A stretch of DNA of 64,000 nucleotides, taken from NCBI GenBank assembly GCA_035456105.1, contig DATIDV010000020.1, positions 79,645-143,644 on the forward strand. Direction: 5' to 3'. The stretch is from Viridibacterium sp035456105 (GTDB lineage Bacteria; Pseudomonadota; Gammaproteobacteria; Burkholderiales; Rhodocyclaceae). The translations under genes and the position numbers were made by a program. Of the stretch, positions 25,386 through 34,522 are shown one piece after another. How positions within the stretch are numbered: position 1 is the first letter of the stretch; every line of letters begins with the position of its first letter. The notes under the pieces were generated by a model, which saw only the letters and a program-made list of their open reading frames with translations, was not told where the DNA came from and did not search any database.

Positions 25386-26473
25386 TGGAAGCCATGCTGC
25401 TCAACCTCATCCAGTCCGTGGCGAATGCCGTGCATGTGCCCGCGGGTGTCGTGCCAGCGATCTGGCCGCTGGTGTGGAATGTGATCAAGATTATTGCCAT
25501 CGTCATTCCGATCTTCCTCTGCGTTGCTTACCTCACACTCGCCGAACGCAAGGTAATCGGTTTCATGCAGGTGCGTATCGGGCCGAATCGTGTCGGACCC
25601 TTGGGCTTGTTACAGCCGATTGCGGACGGTCTGAAGCTCTTGCTCAAGGAAGTGATTCTTCCGCACCAGTCCAACAAGGCGTTGTTCCTGTTGGCGCCGG
25701 TATTGGCCTTCGCGCCTGCGTTGGCGGCTTGGGCTGTCGTGCCATTTTCATCAGGCATGGTGCTCGCCGACGTCAATGCGGGCATGCTATATCTGATGGC
25801 CATTACGTCGTTCGGTGTGTATGGCGTGATCATCGCGGGCTGGGCGTCGAATTCCAAATATGCTTTCCTCGGTGCCATGCGTGCTTCGGCACAGATGGTG
25901 TCCTACGAACTCGCCATGGGCTTTGCGCTGGTCTGCGTACTGATGGTTTCTGGCTCGTTGAACATGTCGGCCATCGTTGAGGCTCAGAGCAGCAATGTGC
26001 TGGCACAGAACGCTGGCTGGTTCAGATTCCTTGGCTGGAACTGGTTGCCATTGCTGCCAATGTTCGTTGTCTACCTGATCTCCGGCGTGGCAGAAACCAA
26101 TCGCGCGCCCTTCGATGTGGTTGAAGGCGAATCGGAAATCGTCGCGGGTCACATGGTCGAGTATTCCGGCATGGCTTTCGCGCTGTTCTTCCTCGCCGAA
26201 TACGCCAACATGATTCTGGTGTCGACGCTGACCTCGACCTTCTTCCTTGGCGGCTGGTTGTCGCCAGTGAGTTTCCTGCCGGATGGCTTCTTCTGGCTGG
26301 CAGCGAAGACGTCTTTCATTCTTTTCCTGTTCCTGTGGTTCCGCGCGACCTTCCCGCGCTTCCGTTTTGACCAGATCATGCGTCTGGGCTGGAAGATATT
26401 CATTCCGATCAGCATTGCCTGGGTGCTCGTCACCGGGCTGTGGATCATGTCGCCGCTGTCGATCTGGAAGTAG
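25385..26473 (+). CDS. nuoH: NADH-quinone oxidoreductase subunit H
   Basis: Membrane subunit forming the quinone entry channel and linking the arms. It has 362 residues and about eight membrane segments. Seen are AERKVIGFMQVRIGPNRVGP, QPIADGLKLLLKE and the family signature ETNRAPFDVVEGESEIVAG. The ATG shares one base with the nuoG stop. Confidence 0.97.
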   Translation: MEAMLLNLIQSVANAVHVPAGVVPAIWPLVWNVIKIIAIVIPIFLCVAYLTLAERKVIGFMQVRIGPNRVGPLGLLQPIADGLKLLLKEVILPHQSNKALFLLAPVLAFAPALAAWAVVPFSSGMVLADVNAGMLYLMAITSFGVYGVIIAGWASNSKYAFLGAMRASAQMVSYELAMGFALVCVLMVSGSLNMSAIVEAQSSNVLAQNAGWFRFLGWNWLPLLPMFVVYLISGVAETNRAPFDVVEGESEIVAGHMVEYSGMAFALFFLAEYANMILVSTLTSTFFLGGWLSPVSFLPDGFFWLAAKTSFILFLFLWFRATFPRFRFDQIMRLGWKIFIPISIAWVLVTGLWIMSPLSIWK

Positions 26474-26481
26474 GTCTCGCT

Positions 26482-26970
26482 ATGGGTGCAGTCAATCAAT
26501 TTTTTGGCAGCGTATTGCTGCGTGAACTGGTCAAGGGCTTGGCCCTGACCGGGCGTCATTTCTTTCAACGCAAGATCACTGTCCAGTTCCCGGAAGAGAA
26601 GACGCCGCAGAGCCCGCGTTTCCGTGGGCTACATGCGTTGCGTCGTTATCCGAATGGCGAAGAGCGTTGCATCGCCTGCAAGCTGTGCGAGGCAGTATGT
26701 CCAGCCATGGCGATTACCATCGAATCGGACCAGCGTGATGACGGTAGCCGGCGTACAACGCGTTATGACATCGACCTGACCAAGTGCATCTACTGCGGTT
26801 TCTGCGAAGAGGCTTGCCCGGTTGATGCGATCGTTGAAACGCGTGTCTTTGAGTACCACGGCGAGAAGCGTGGCGATCTCTACTACACCAAGCAGATGTT
26901 GCTGGCAGTGGGTGATCGTTACGAAGAGCAGATTGCCAAGGATCGAGAAGTCGACGCGCAGTACCGATAA
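26482..26970 (+). CDS. nuoI: NADH-quinone oxidoreductase subunit I
   Basis: Ferredoxin-like subunit with clusters N6a and N6b that relays electrons to NuoB. The ATG at 26482 (MGAVNQFFGSVLLRELVKG) lies eight bases after nuoH and gives 162 residues; a longer frame beginning inside nuoH is rejected. Two 4Fe-4S motifs are seen: CIACKLCEAVCP and CIYCGFCEEACP. Confidence 0.97.
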   Translation: MGAVNQFFGSVLLRELVKGLALTGRHFFQRKITVQFPEEKTPQSPRFRGLHALRRYPNGEERCIACKLCEAVCPAMAITIESDQRDDGSRRTTRYDIDLTKCIYCGFCEEACPVDAIVETRVFEYHGEKRGDLYYTKQMLLAVGDRYEEQIAKDREVDAQYR

Positions 26971-27066
26971 GACACTACCCGGCAGTTCGCACGGATTTCA
27001 GGAACAAGCAGGACCCGGACACACGGGATACCAAGGAAAAGCAAGGCCATTCTGGCTGACACGCTC

Positions 27067-27663
27067 ATGGAAATTTCGACGATCTTCTTCTACTTGCTGG
27101 CGACGGTACTGGTGGCTTCCGGGCTGCTGGTCATCGTCTCGCGCAATGCCATTCATGCGGCACTCTTCCTGGTGCTGGCCTTCTTCACCTCGGGCGCAAT
27201 CTGGATGATGCTGCATGCCGAGTTTCTGGCGATCGCGATCGTGTTGATCTATGTTGGCGCGGTGATGGTGCTGTTTCTGTTTGTCGTGATGATGCTGGAC
27301 ATCAATGTTGACAAGATGCGTGAAGGCTTCTGGCGCTATTTGCCAGTCGGTCTCATCGTTGCGCTGGTGATGGTGGGCGAGATGGCGATGGTGCTCAACG
27401 GTGGCTATTTCCACCTTGAACCAGCTCCCGGTCCGACGGCTGCGGCCAGTAATACGCAGGATCTGGCCCGCGAGTTGTTCACGAATTACGCCTACCCGTT
27501 TGAGATTGCTTCGCTGATCCTGCTGGTGGCGATGATCGCGGCCGTGGCTCTGACTTTCCGTCGTCGTCAGGGGCTTAAGAACGTCGATCCTGCGCAGCAA
27601 ATTGTCGTCAAGGCTGCCGATCGCATGCGCATCGTGTCGATGCCTTCTGCAGGCGAGGAATAA
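27067..27663 (+). CDS. nuoJ: NADH-quinone oxidoreductase subunit J
   Basis: Membrane subunit with five predicted helices and 198 residues. The third-helix region LIYVGAVMVLFLFVVMMLD contains the pi-bulge segment involved in coupling. The 96-base gap after nuoI is the longest inside the operon and holds no recognised feature. Confidence 0.96.
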   Translation: MEISTIFFYLLATVLVASGLLVIVSRNAIHAALFLVLAFFTSGAIWMMLHAEFLAIAIVLIYVGAVMVLFLFVVMMLDINVDKMREGFWRYLPVGLIVALVMVGEMAMVLNGGYFHLEPAPGPTAAASNTQDLARELFTNYAYPFEIASLILLVAMIAAVALTFRRRQGLKNVDPAQQIVVKAADRMRIVSMPSAGEE

Positions 27664-27668
27664 ACAAG

Positions 27669-27974
27669 ATGCTGCCGCTCTCACACGTACTCATTCTCGG
27701 TTCCATCCTGTTCGCGATCAGCGTGGTCGGTATTTTCCTGAATCGGAAGAACCTGATCGTCCTGCTGATGGCCATCGAATTAATGTTGCTGGCAGTGAAC
27801 ATGAATTTTGTTGCCTTCTCGTCCTACTTTCAGGATCTGGATGGTCAGATTTTTGTGTTCTTCATTCTGACCGTTGCGGCCGCTGAGTCCGCAATCGGTC
27901 TCGCCATTCTCGTGGTGCTGTTCCGCAATATGCGCTCGATTCACGTCGATGACCTCGACAGCCTGAAGGGTTGA
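27669..27974 (+). CDS. nuoK: NADH-quinone oxidoreductase subunit K
   Basis: Small antiporter-like membrane subunit with three helices and 101 residues. The conserved glutamates lie in LMAIELMLLAVNMNF and VAAAESAIGLA. It is located five bases after nuoJ. Confidence 0.97.
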   Translation: MLPLSHVLILGSILFAISVVGIFLNRKNLIVLLMAIELMLLAVNMNFVAFSSYFQDLDGQIFVFFILTVAAAESAIGLAILVVLFRNMRSIHVDDLDSLKG

Positions 27975-27984
27975 GATCAAAACA

Positions 27985-30087
27985 ATGACCGCGATGCAGA
28001 AACTCTACCTTCTCGTTCCCCTCGCTCCGCTGGCGGGTGCCATCCTGGCTGGCCTGTTCGGGCGTGCCATCGGCCGCACGGCTGCGCACGTTGTCACGAT
28101 TCTTGGCGTCCTCGTTGCGCTGATCGCTTCCTGCTACATCTTCCAGGATGTGCGCGCCGGTAACACCTTCGATGGCGCGCTCTATACATGGGCAACCAGT
28201 GGCGGCATCAAGTTTGAAGTCGGCTTCCTGATCGATAGCCTGACCGTGATGATGATGCTGGTCGTGACTTTCGTGTCGCTGATGGTGCACCTCTACACCG
28301 TCGGCTACATGAGTGAAGATCCCGGCTATCAGCGCTTCTTCAGCTACATCTCGCTGTTCACTTTCTCGATGCTGATGCTCGTCATGAGCAACAACTTCCT
28401 GCAACTGTTCTTCGGCTGGGAAGCGGTAGGTCTGGTGTCGTACCTGCTGATCGGTTTCTGGTATACGCGGCCGACGGCGATCTACGCCAATCTCAAGGCC
28501 TTCCTGGTTAATCGCGTGGGTGACTTCGGCTTCTTGCTCGGCATCGCTCTTATCGCGGCATTTGCCGGCACACTCAATTACGCGGAAGTCTTTGCCAAGG
28601 GCACTGAGCTGGCTGCGATGACTGTGCCATCGACCGGCTGGCCGATGATGACGGCAATCTGCATCTGCCTGTTCATCGGCGCAATGGGCAAATCGGCGCA
28701 AGTACCGCTGCATGTCTGGCTGCCCGATTCGATGGAAGGCCCGACACCGATCTCGGCACTGATCCATGCGGCAACCATGGTGACTGCAGGTATCTTCATG
28801 GTGACGCGCATGTCGCCGCTGTTCGAGTTGTCTGAAACGGCCTTGTCCTTCGTACTGGTGATCGGTGCGACGACGGCGCTGTTCATGGGCTTTCTTGGCA
28901 TCATCCAGAACGATATCAAGCGCGTTGTCGCCTACTCGACACTTTCGCAACTTGGTTACATGACCGTCGCACTAGGCGCGTCAGCCTACTCGGCAGCCGT
29001 GTTCCACCTGATGACGCATGCCTTCTTCAAGGCCTTGCTGTTCCTCGGTGCGGGTTCGGTGATCATCGGCATGCACCACGATCAGGACATCCGCAACATG
29101 GGTGGTCTGTGGAAGTACATGAAGGTGACCTGGATTACCTCGCTGCTCGGCTCGCTGGCTCTGATCGGTTTTCCGTTTTTCTCCGGCTTCTACTCGAAGG
29201 ATTCGATCATCGAGGCCGTAGCTGAATCGCATCGCTGGGGTTCAGGCTATGCCTACTTCTGCGTGATCGCGGGTGTCTTCATCACAGCCTTCTACTCGTT
29301 CCGCATGTACTTCCTTGTCTTCCACGGCGAGGAGCGCTTCGGTAAGACACATGATCATCACGACGATCACCCTGTAATTGCGCACGACGACTCACATCAC
29401 GGCGCCGAAAGCAGTCACGGTCACGACGCCGCAAATGCTGAAGAAGATCATGACGAGCATCATCATGGCCTGGCGCCGGGCCAGAAACCGCACGAGTCGC
29501 CATGGGTCGTGACGCTACCGTTGGTCCTGCTGGCAATTCCGTCGGTGCTGATCGGTTTCTTCACCATCGATCCGATGCTGTTCGGCGAATGGTTTAAGGG
29601 GGCGGTAACGGTTGCAGAGCATAACGATGTGCTCGGCGAACTCGCTCATGAATTTCATGGCCCGGTAGCCATGGTTCTGCATGGTTTGTTTAGCTTGCCA
29701 TTCGGACTGGCGATGGCCGGTGTCGCGCTGTCCTGGTTCTTCTATCTGAAGCGTCCCGATATTCCGGCGGCCATTCAGCGCCGCTTCTCGGGTCTGTACG
29801 TGTTGCTCGACAACAAGTACTACTTCGACCGCTTCAACGAAATCGTCTTTGCCGGTGGTGCGCGTCGACTGGGCCGCATTTTCTGGAAAGCGGGTGATCA
29901 GACCTTGATTGATGGTCTGGCGGTGAATGGCACAGTCGGCTTGGTGGGAGCGATTTCGCAGATGATGCGTGGGCTGCAGTCTGGCTTTGTCTACCACTAC
30001 GCTTTCTGGATCATTTCCGGTGTCGCGGTATTGCTGGTCTGGATGTTTCCGGTGAGTTTGCTCGGCAAGATCCTGAACCTGCTCTGA
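27985..30087 (+). CDS. nuoL: NADH-quinone oxidoreductase subunit L, with His-rich loop
   Basis: Distal proton-pumping antiporter-like subunit, including the long lateral helix. It has 700 residues, longer than the roughly 610 of E. coli. Seen are the pumping glutamate in FFGWEAVGLVSYLL and the lysine/histidine segment IHAATMVTAGIFMVTR. Residues of about 452-503 form an insertion with some 14 His and many Asp/Glu between two helices, ending KPHESPWVV. The insertion accounts for much of the extra length. Confidence 0.97.
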   Translation: MTAMQKLYLLVPLAPLAGAILAGLFGRAIGRTAAHVVTILGVLVALIASCYIFQDVRAGNTFDGALYTWATSGGIKFEVGFLIDSLTVMMMLVVTFVSLMVHLYTVGYMSEDPGYQRFFSYISLFTFSMLMLVMSNNFLQLFFGWEAVGLVSYLLIGFWYTRPTAIYANLKAFLVNRVGDFGFLLGIALIAAFAGTLNYAEVFAKGTELAAMTVPSTGWPMMTAICICLFIGAMGKSAQVPLHVWLPDSMEGPTPISALIHAATMVTAGIFMVTRMSPLFELSETALSFVLVIGATTALFMGFLGIIQNDIKRVVAYSTLSQLGYMTVALGASAYSAAVFHLMTHAFFKALLFLGAGSVIIGMHHDQDIRNMGGLWKYMKVTWITSLLGSLALIGFPFFSGFYSKDSIIEAVAESHRWGSGYAYFCVIAGVFITAFYSFRMYFLVFHGEERFGKTHDHHDDHPVIAHDDSHHGAESSHGHDAANAEEDHDEHHHGLAPGQKPHESPWVVTLPLVLLAIPSVLIGFFTIDPMLFGEWFKGAVTVAEHNDVLGELAHEFHGPVAMVLHGLFSLPFGLAMAGVALSWFFYLKRPDIPAAIQRRFSGLYVLLDNKYYFDRFNEIVFAGGARRLGRIFWKAGDQTLIDGLAVNGTVGLVGAISQMMRGLQSGFVYHYAFWIISGVAVLLVWMFPVSLLGKILNLL

Positions 30088-30114
30088 ATACAAAATAATT
30101 AACGGATACCTCAG

Positions 30115-31596
30115 ATGACCGGTGTGCCTTACCTCAGTCTTTCCATCTGGATACCGATCTTCGGTGGCTTGCTTACGCTTGCCAGCGGCAGTGATCGCAA
30201 CGCCGGTATTGCGCGAGTGATTGCGTTGATTACGGCCATCGCCGGCCTGGCGGTGACGCTCCCGCTGTTCGCGCATTTCGATGTAGCCAGTGCGGCCATG
30301 CAATTTCAGGAAGATGCTGCGTGGATTCCGTACATGCGCATCAACTACAGCCTCGGCGTGGACGGCATTTCCATGCCTTTCGTCCTGCTCAATAGCTTCA
30401 TTACTTTGATCGTTATTGTCGCAGGCTGGGAGGTTATCCAGACCAAGGTTGCTCAGTACATGGCGGCCTTTCTGATCATGTCGGGTCTGCTCAACGGGAT
30501 TTTCTCCGCACTCGATGGCGTGCTGTTTTACGTGTTCTTTGAAGCCTCGCTGATTCCGCTGTATCTGATCATCGGTATCTGGGGTGGCGCGAACCGTGTG
30601 TATGCCGCGTTGAAGTTCTTCCTCTACACGCTGCTAGGCTCGCTGCTGATGCTGGTGGCATTCATCTATCTATTCCAGCATTCAGGTGGCAGCTTCAGCA
30701 TCCTCGACTGGCATGACCTTAAGTTGAGCGAATCTTCGCAGGCGTGGATCTTCTGGGCTTTCCTGCTCTCATTCGCTGTCAAGGTGCCCATGTGGCCGGT
30801 ACATACTTGGTTGCCAGATGCTCACGTGGAGGCTCCGACAGGTGGCTCGGTGGTGCTGGCCGCGATCGCCTTGAAGCTGGGCGCGTACGGTTTCCTGCGA
30901 TTCTCCTTGCCCATCGTGCCGGACGCCGCGCAGTACTTCGCGCCGCTGATGATCACTCTGTCGCTCATTGCGGTCATCTACATCGGCTTTGTCGCGCTCG
31001 TGCAAACCGACATGAAAAAGCTCGTGGCGTACTCGTCCATTTCACACATGGGTTTCGTGACACTGGGCTTCTTCATGTTCAATCAGCTCGGCGTGGAAGG
31101 AGCACTGGTGCAGATGATTTCGCATGGCTTCGTGTCCGGTGCGATGTTCCTGTGTATCGGTGTGCTCTACGATCGCATGCATAGTCGCCAGATTGCCGAC
31201 TACGGCGGCGTCGTGAACCGCATGCCGAAGTTCGCCGCCTTGTTCATGCTGTTTGCCATGGCCAACGCGGGTCTGCCAGCCACCAGTGGTTTTGTCGGCG
31301 AGTTCATGGTCATTCTCGGCGCGGTGAAATTCAATTTCTGGATTGGTTTCGCAGCGGCCATCACGTTGATCATGGGTGCCGCTTACACCCTCTGGATGTA
31401 CAAGCGCGTCGTCTTCGGCGCAGTCGGCAACTCGCATGTGGCCGAGCTTGAAGACATCAACAAGCGTGAATTCGCATTCCTTGCCGTGCTCGCTGTGTGC
31501 GTGCTGGTGATGGGCTTGTATCCACTGCCGATTACCGAAGTGATGCATGCGTCCGTGACCGACCTGCTGCAACACGTGGCAGCAGGCAAGCTGTAG
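30115..31596 (+). CDS. nuoM: NADH-quinone oxidoreductase subunit M
   Basis: Second antiporter-like proton-pumping subunit. It has 493 residues and about 14 membrane segments. The key glutamate is in YVFFEASLIPLYLIIG and the lysine in WAFLLSFAVKVPMWPVHTWLPDAH. It lies 27 bases after nuoL. Confidence 0.97.
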   Translation: MTGVPYLSLSIWIPIFGGLLTLASGSDRNAGIARVIALITAIAGLAVTLPLFAHFDVASAAMQFQEDAAWIPYMRINYSLGVDGISMPFVLLNSFITLIVIVAGWEVIQTKVAQYMAAFLIMSGLLNGIFSALDGVLFYVFFEASLIPLYLIIGIWGGANRVYAALKFFLYTLLGSLLMLVAFIYLFQHSGGSFSILDWHDLKLSESSQAWIFWAFLLSFAVKVPMWPVHTWLPDAHVEAPTGGSVVLAAIALKLGAYGFLRFSLPIVPDAAQYFAPLMITLSLIAVIYIGFVALVQTDMKKLVAYSSISHMGFVTLGFFMFNQLGVEGALVQMISHGFVSGAMFLCIGVLYDRMHSRQIADYGGVVNRMPKFAALFMLFAMANAGLPATSGFVGEFMVILGAVKFNFWIGFAAAITLIMGAAYTLWMYKRVVFGAVGNSHVAELEDINKREFAFLAVLAVCVLVMGLYPLPITEVMHASVTDLLQHVAAGKL

Positions 31597-31636
31597 TCAG
31601 CTGTGATCCGGATACTGAAAATCAGACAGGCATAAA

Positions 31637-33100
31637 ATGGAATTCCAGATACCAGACTTTTACCCGGCCGCCGCAGAGTTGTTCGTTGCGGGCATGGCTT
31701 TGCTCGTGCTCCTGGTGGTGTCGTTCGTGCGGCGTGGCGCGACCGTTGCGTACTGGCTGACACAGGTAACCGTGGTCGGCATGGCGGCAGTAGCGCTGCT
31801 GTCCGGCCGTGATGTGGGCTTCACCTTCGGCCAGATGTATATCGATGATCCGCTGGGCGACTTTCTCAAGCTGTGGGTCGCATTGTCGGTTCTGACCAGT
31901 TTGTTCTATGGGCGTCGCTACCTCATTGATCGTGGCCTGGAGTCCGCCGAGTATTACCTGATCTCCATGTTTGCGATGCTGGGTTCGATGATCCTGATCT
32001 CGGCAGGCAGCCTGCTGACGGTCTATCTGGGCCTCGAAATGCTGTCGCTATCTTCTTATGCGCTGGTTGCCATCAATCGCGACTCCACGCAGTCGACCGA
32101 AGCCGGCATGAAGTATTTCGTACTCGGGGCGCTGGCCTCGGGTCTGCTGCTGTACGGTATTTCGATGGTGTACGGTGCCACGCAGACCTTGAATATCATC
32201 GACGTGGCGCGTGCCCTGTTCGAGCAGCAGGCGAATCGTCCGGTGCTGATGTTCGGTCTGGTTTTCGTCGTGGCTGGCGTGGGTTTCAAGATGGGAGCCG
32301 TGCCTTTTCACATGTGGTTGCCGGACGTTTATCAAGGCGCACCAACAGCCGTGACCTTGCTGATCGCATCCGCTCCCAAGCTGGCCGCATTCGCGATGGC
32401 TTTCCGCCTTCTTGCCGTGGGTTTCTGGGATTTCGCGCAGCAGTGGCAGATGATGCTCATCCTGCTGGCCATTGGTTCGCTGGTGATCGGTAATCTCGGC
32501 GCGATTGCGCAGACGAATATCAAGCGCATGCTGGCATTCTCGACCATCGGTCACATGGGTTTCATTCTCCTGGGCTTGGCCTCGGGCGTGGTTGGCGGAG
32601 AACGCTATCTGGCCGACAACGCATACTCTGCCGCATTGTTCTATGTCGTGACCTATGTGCTGACCACGCTGGCTAGTTTCGGCATGGTCTTGCTGATGTC
32701 GCGTGCGGGCTTCGAAGCCGATCAGATCAGCGACTTCAAGGGTCTCAACAAACGCAATAGTTGGTGGGCGGCGATGATGTCTATCGTCATGTTCTCGATG
32801 GCGGGCATTCCGTTCTTCGTCGGCTTCTTTTCGAAGTTCCTGGTGCTGCAGTTCGTAGTGGCGACGGATCACGTCTGGCTAGCCGTACTGGCAGTCATGA
32901 TGTCGCTGATCGGAGCGTTCTACTATCTGCGTGTCGTCAAGCTCATGTACTTTGATGAACCGCTCGATGAGTCGCCAATCGTTGCCGGCGTTGGTGTACG
33001 TCTCGTGTTGTCGGCCAATGTGCTGTCTATCGCGGCCTTGGGCCTTTTTCCGAACCTGCTGATGTACTTCTGCAGCCTCGTGATTCACGGTTCGTTCTAA
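31637..33100 (+). CDS. nuoN: NADH-quinone oxidoreductase subunit N
   Basis: Third antiporter-like subunit and last nuo gene. It has 487 residues and about 14 membrane segments. It shows VYLGLEMLSLSSYALVAI with the pumping glutamate and GFKMGAVPFHMWLPDVYQGAPT with the conserved lysine. A Nudix gene follows after 10 bases and is likely in the same transcript. Confidence 0.97.
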   Translation: MEFQIPDFYPAAAELFVAGMALLVLLVVSFVRRGATVAYWLTQVTVVGMAAVALLSGRDVGFTFGQMYIDDPLGDFLKLWVALSVLTSLFYGRRYLIDRGLESAEYYLISMFAMLGSMILISAGSLLTVYLGLEMLSLSSYALVAINRDSTQSTEAGMKYFVLGALASGLLLYGISMVYGATQTLNIIDVARALFEQQANRPVLMFGLVFVVAGVGFKMGAVPFHMWLPDVYQGAPTAVTLLIASAPKLAAFAMAFRLLAVGFWDFAQQWQMMLILLAIGSLVIGNLGAIAQTNIKRMLAFSTIGHMGFILLGLASGVVGGERYLADNAYSAALFYVVTYVLTTLASFGMVLLMSRAGFEADQISDFKGLNKRNSWWAAMMSIVMFSMAGIPFFVGFFSKFLVLQFVVATDHVWLAVLAVMMSLIGAFYYLRVVKLMYFDEPLDESPIVAGVGVRLVLSANVLSIAALGLFPNLLMYFCSLVIHGSF

Positions 33101-33110
33101 GCAATTACTC

Positions 33111-33659
33111 GTGACAGTTTCTGACCCCGCGCTGGGGGAGACCGGCGTCTCAAGTGAGCTTTTGGTTGACGGTCTACTCCTGAAGGCATGGCGCGACGAA
33201 GTGCGCCTGCCGGATGGTTCGATCTCCATCCGCGAATTCATCAAGCATCCTGGTGCCTGCATCGTCATTGCCGAGCTTCGTCCCGGTGTGCTGGTGTTCG
33301 AGCGTCAGTTCCGATATCCAGTAGGCCAGGTATTGATGGAGTTGCCAGCGGGCAAGCTGGATGCAGGTGAAGAGCCACTCGCATGCGCGCGCCGTGAGCT
33401 GCTGGAAGAGACGGGCTACGTGGCGGATTCGTGGCAGCACATTGCGACCCTGCATCCCTGCGTGGCCTATTCGAACGAACATATCGAAGTGTTTCTCGCG
33501 CGTGGATTGAAATACGAAGGCCAGCAACTCGACGAGGGTGAGTTTCTCGAAGTCTTCGAAATGAGTCTGAACGATGCAGAGGCTGCTGTATTCGATGGCC
33601 GCATCACCGATGCAAAGACCATTGCCTGCCTGTTCTGGGCGCGCCGCTTTCTCGCTTGA
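33111..33659 (+). CDS. ADP-ribose pyrophosphatase-type Nudix hydrolase
   Basis: Nudix enzyme of the NudF/ADP-ribose group, expected to split ADP-ribose or a related nucleotide sugar. It has 182 residues. The Nudix box is GKLDAGEEPLACARRELLEE followed by TGY, preceded by ERQFRYPVGQVLMELPAG, typical of the ADP-ribose subfamily. The GTG start lies 10 bases after nuoN. The association with NADH dehydrogenase suggests clearance of NAD-derived ADP-ribose, but this is inference. Confidence 0.9.
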   Translation: MTVSDPALGETGVSSELLVDGLLLKAWRDEVRLPDGSISIREFIKHPGACIVIAELRPGVLVFERQFRYPVGQVLMELPAGKLDAGEEPLACARRELLEETGYVADSWQHIATLHPCVAYSNEHIEVFLARGLKYEGQQLDEGEFLEVFEMSLNDAEAAVFDGRITDAKTIACLFWARRFLA

Positions 33660-33693
33660 AATTGCCTCTTATCTCAAAGCGAGGCTTTGGGGT

Positions 33694-33721
33694 TTGATAA
33701 GAATCACAAGCTCTGTAAAAT
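33694..33721 (+). promoter_or_regulatory. FNR-like box overlapping a promoter of the cytochrome pair
   Basis: TTGAT-AAGA-ATCAC (33694-33707) matches the FNR/ANR consensus TTGAT-N4-ATCAA at nine of ten positions. TTGATA (33694-33699), 16 bases and TAAAAT (33716-33721) can be read as a sigma-70 promoter over the same DNA. If that promoter is used, the box sits over the -35 and spacer, which favours repression; activation would need another start further down. Confidence 0.55.
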
Positions 33722-33794
33722 CGCGACGTTTCGTTCGGTGCATTCTCGCACTGCAGGCATTCTCTATTTCAACTCATTGCAATCGAAAGCAATC

Positions 33795-34118
33795 ATGAAA
33801 ATCACGGCTGTGCTGCTGGCGGCGAGCCTGGGGTTGAGCGCATTTGCTGCACAAGCAGTGGACGGGCGCCCTCAGATCGGCAAGAAGAAGATATCCATGT
33901 GTATCGGATGCCACGGCATTCCCGGCTACCGCACAACTTTCCCTGATACCTATCAGGTGCCGAAACTGGGCGGTCAGCATGCTGCCTATATCGTCAGCGC
34001 ACTGCAGGCATACAAGTCCGGTGATCGCAAACATCCCGACATGAACAGCATCGCAACGACCCTGTCCGATCAGGATATGGCCGACGTCGCGGCCTATTAC
34101 GCTGACGCGAAGAAGTGA
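33795..34118 (+). CDS. Small class I c-type cytochrome
   Basis: Periplasmic monohaem cytochrome c of the c4/c553 type, 107 residues. The ATG at 33795 begins a signal peptide (about residues 1-21, cleaved near AQA). The haem motif CIGCH is at 36-40 and a likely axial Met lies in KHPDMNSIA. Longer in-frame extension to 33687 is rejected because it would bury the signal peptide. It is followed six bases later by a second, related cytochrome gene. Confidence 0.9.
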   Translation: MKITAVLLAASLGLSAFAAQAVDGRPQIGKKKISMCIGCHGIPGYRTTFPDTYQVPKLGGQHAAYIVSALQAYKSGDRKHPDMNSIATTLSDQDMADVAAYYADAKK

Positions 34119-34123
34119 GTCCC

Positions 34124-34447
34124 ATGATGAACAAATACCTGACCCTTTCGCTTGGCCTGCTCATGCTGGCGGGCTCTGCGCATGCAACTGGCGACATCGC
34201 TCGCGGCAAAGCCAAGTCCGTTACTTGCGCAGCCTGTCATGGTGTCGATGGCAATAGCGCCGTAGCAACCTTCCCGAAACTGGCTGGGCAGAATGAGGAT
34301 TACATCGCTCACTCTCTGCGCGCTTACCAGAAGGGCACGCGCAAGAACGCCATGATGTCGCCGATGGCCGCGCCCCTGTCTGCATCTGAAATCGAAGATC
34401 TGGCAGCATATTTCGCAAGCCAGACTGCGCTGGTGACGAAGAAGTAA
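34124..34447 (+). CDS. Small class I c-type cytochrome (second copy)
   Basis: Periplasmic monohaem cytochrome c, 107 residues from the ATG at 34124 (34127 also possible). The signal peptide ends near GSAHA; the haem motif CAACH is at 35-39, followed by GVDGNSAV and PKLAGQNEDYIAHSLRAYQKG as in cytochromes c553/c4. The candidate axial Met is in NAMMSPMA. The pair resembles a split two-haem cytochrome c4 or a recent tandem duplication. The electron partner is unknown. Confidence 0.92.
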   Translation: MMNKYLTLSLGLLMLAGSAHATGDIARGKAKSVTCAACHGVDGNSAVATFPKLAGQNEDYIAHSLRAYQKGTRKNAMMSPMAAPLSASEIEDLAAYFASQTALVTKK

Positions 34448-34465
34448 GTACCGGGAATCTGCAAT

Positions 34466-34506
34466 AAAAAACGCGGCCCTCATGTTTCATGGGGCCGCGT
34501 TTTTTA
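34466..34506. terminator. Bidirectional terminator between the cytochromes and nrdJ
   Basis: Long stem AACGCGGCCC-CATG / CATG-GGGCCGCGTT with one bulged T and a TTT loop, flanked by an A-run on the left and a T-run on the right. It serves the converging transcripts. Confidence 0.92.
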
Positions 34507-34522
34507 TTGTCTGCTGAGAGAC

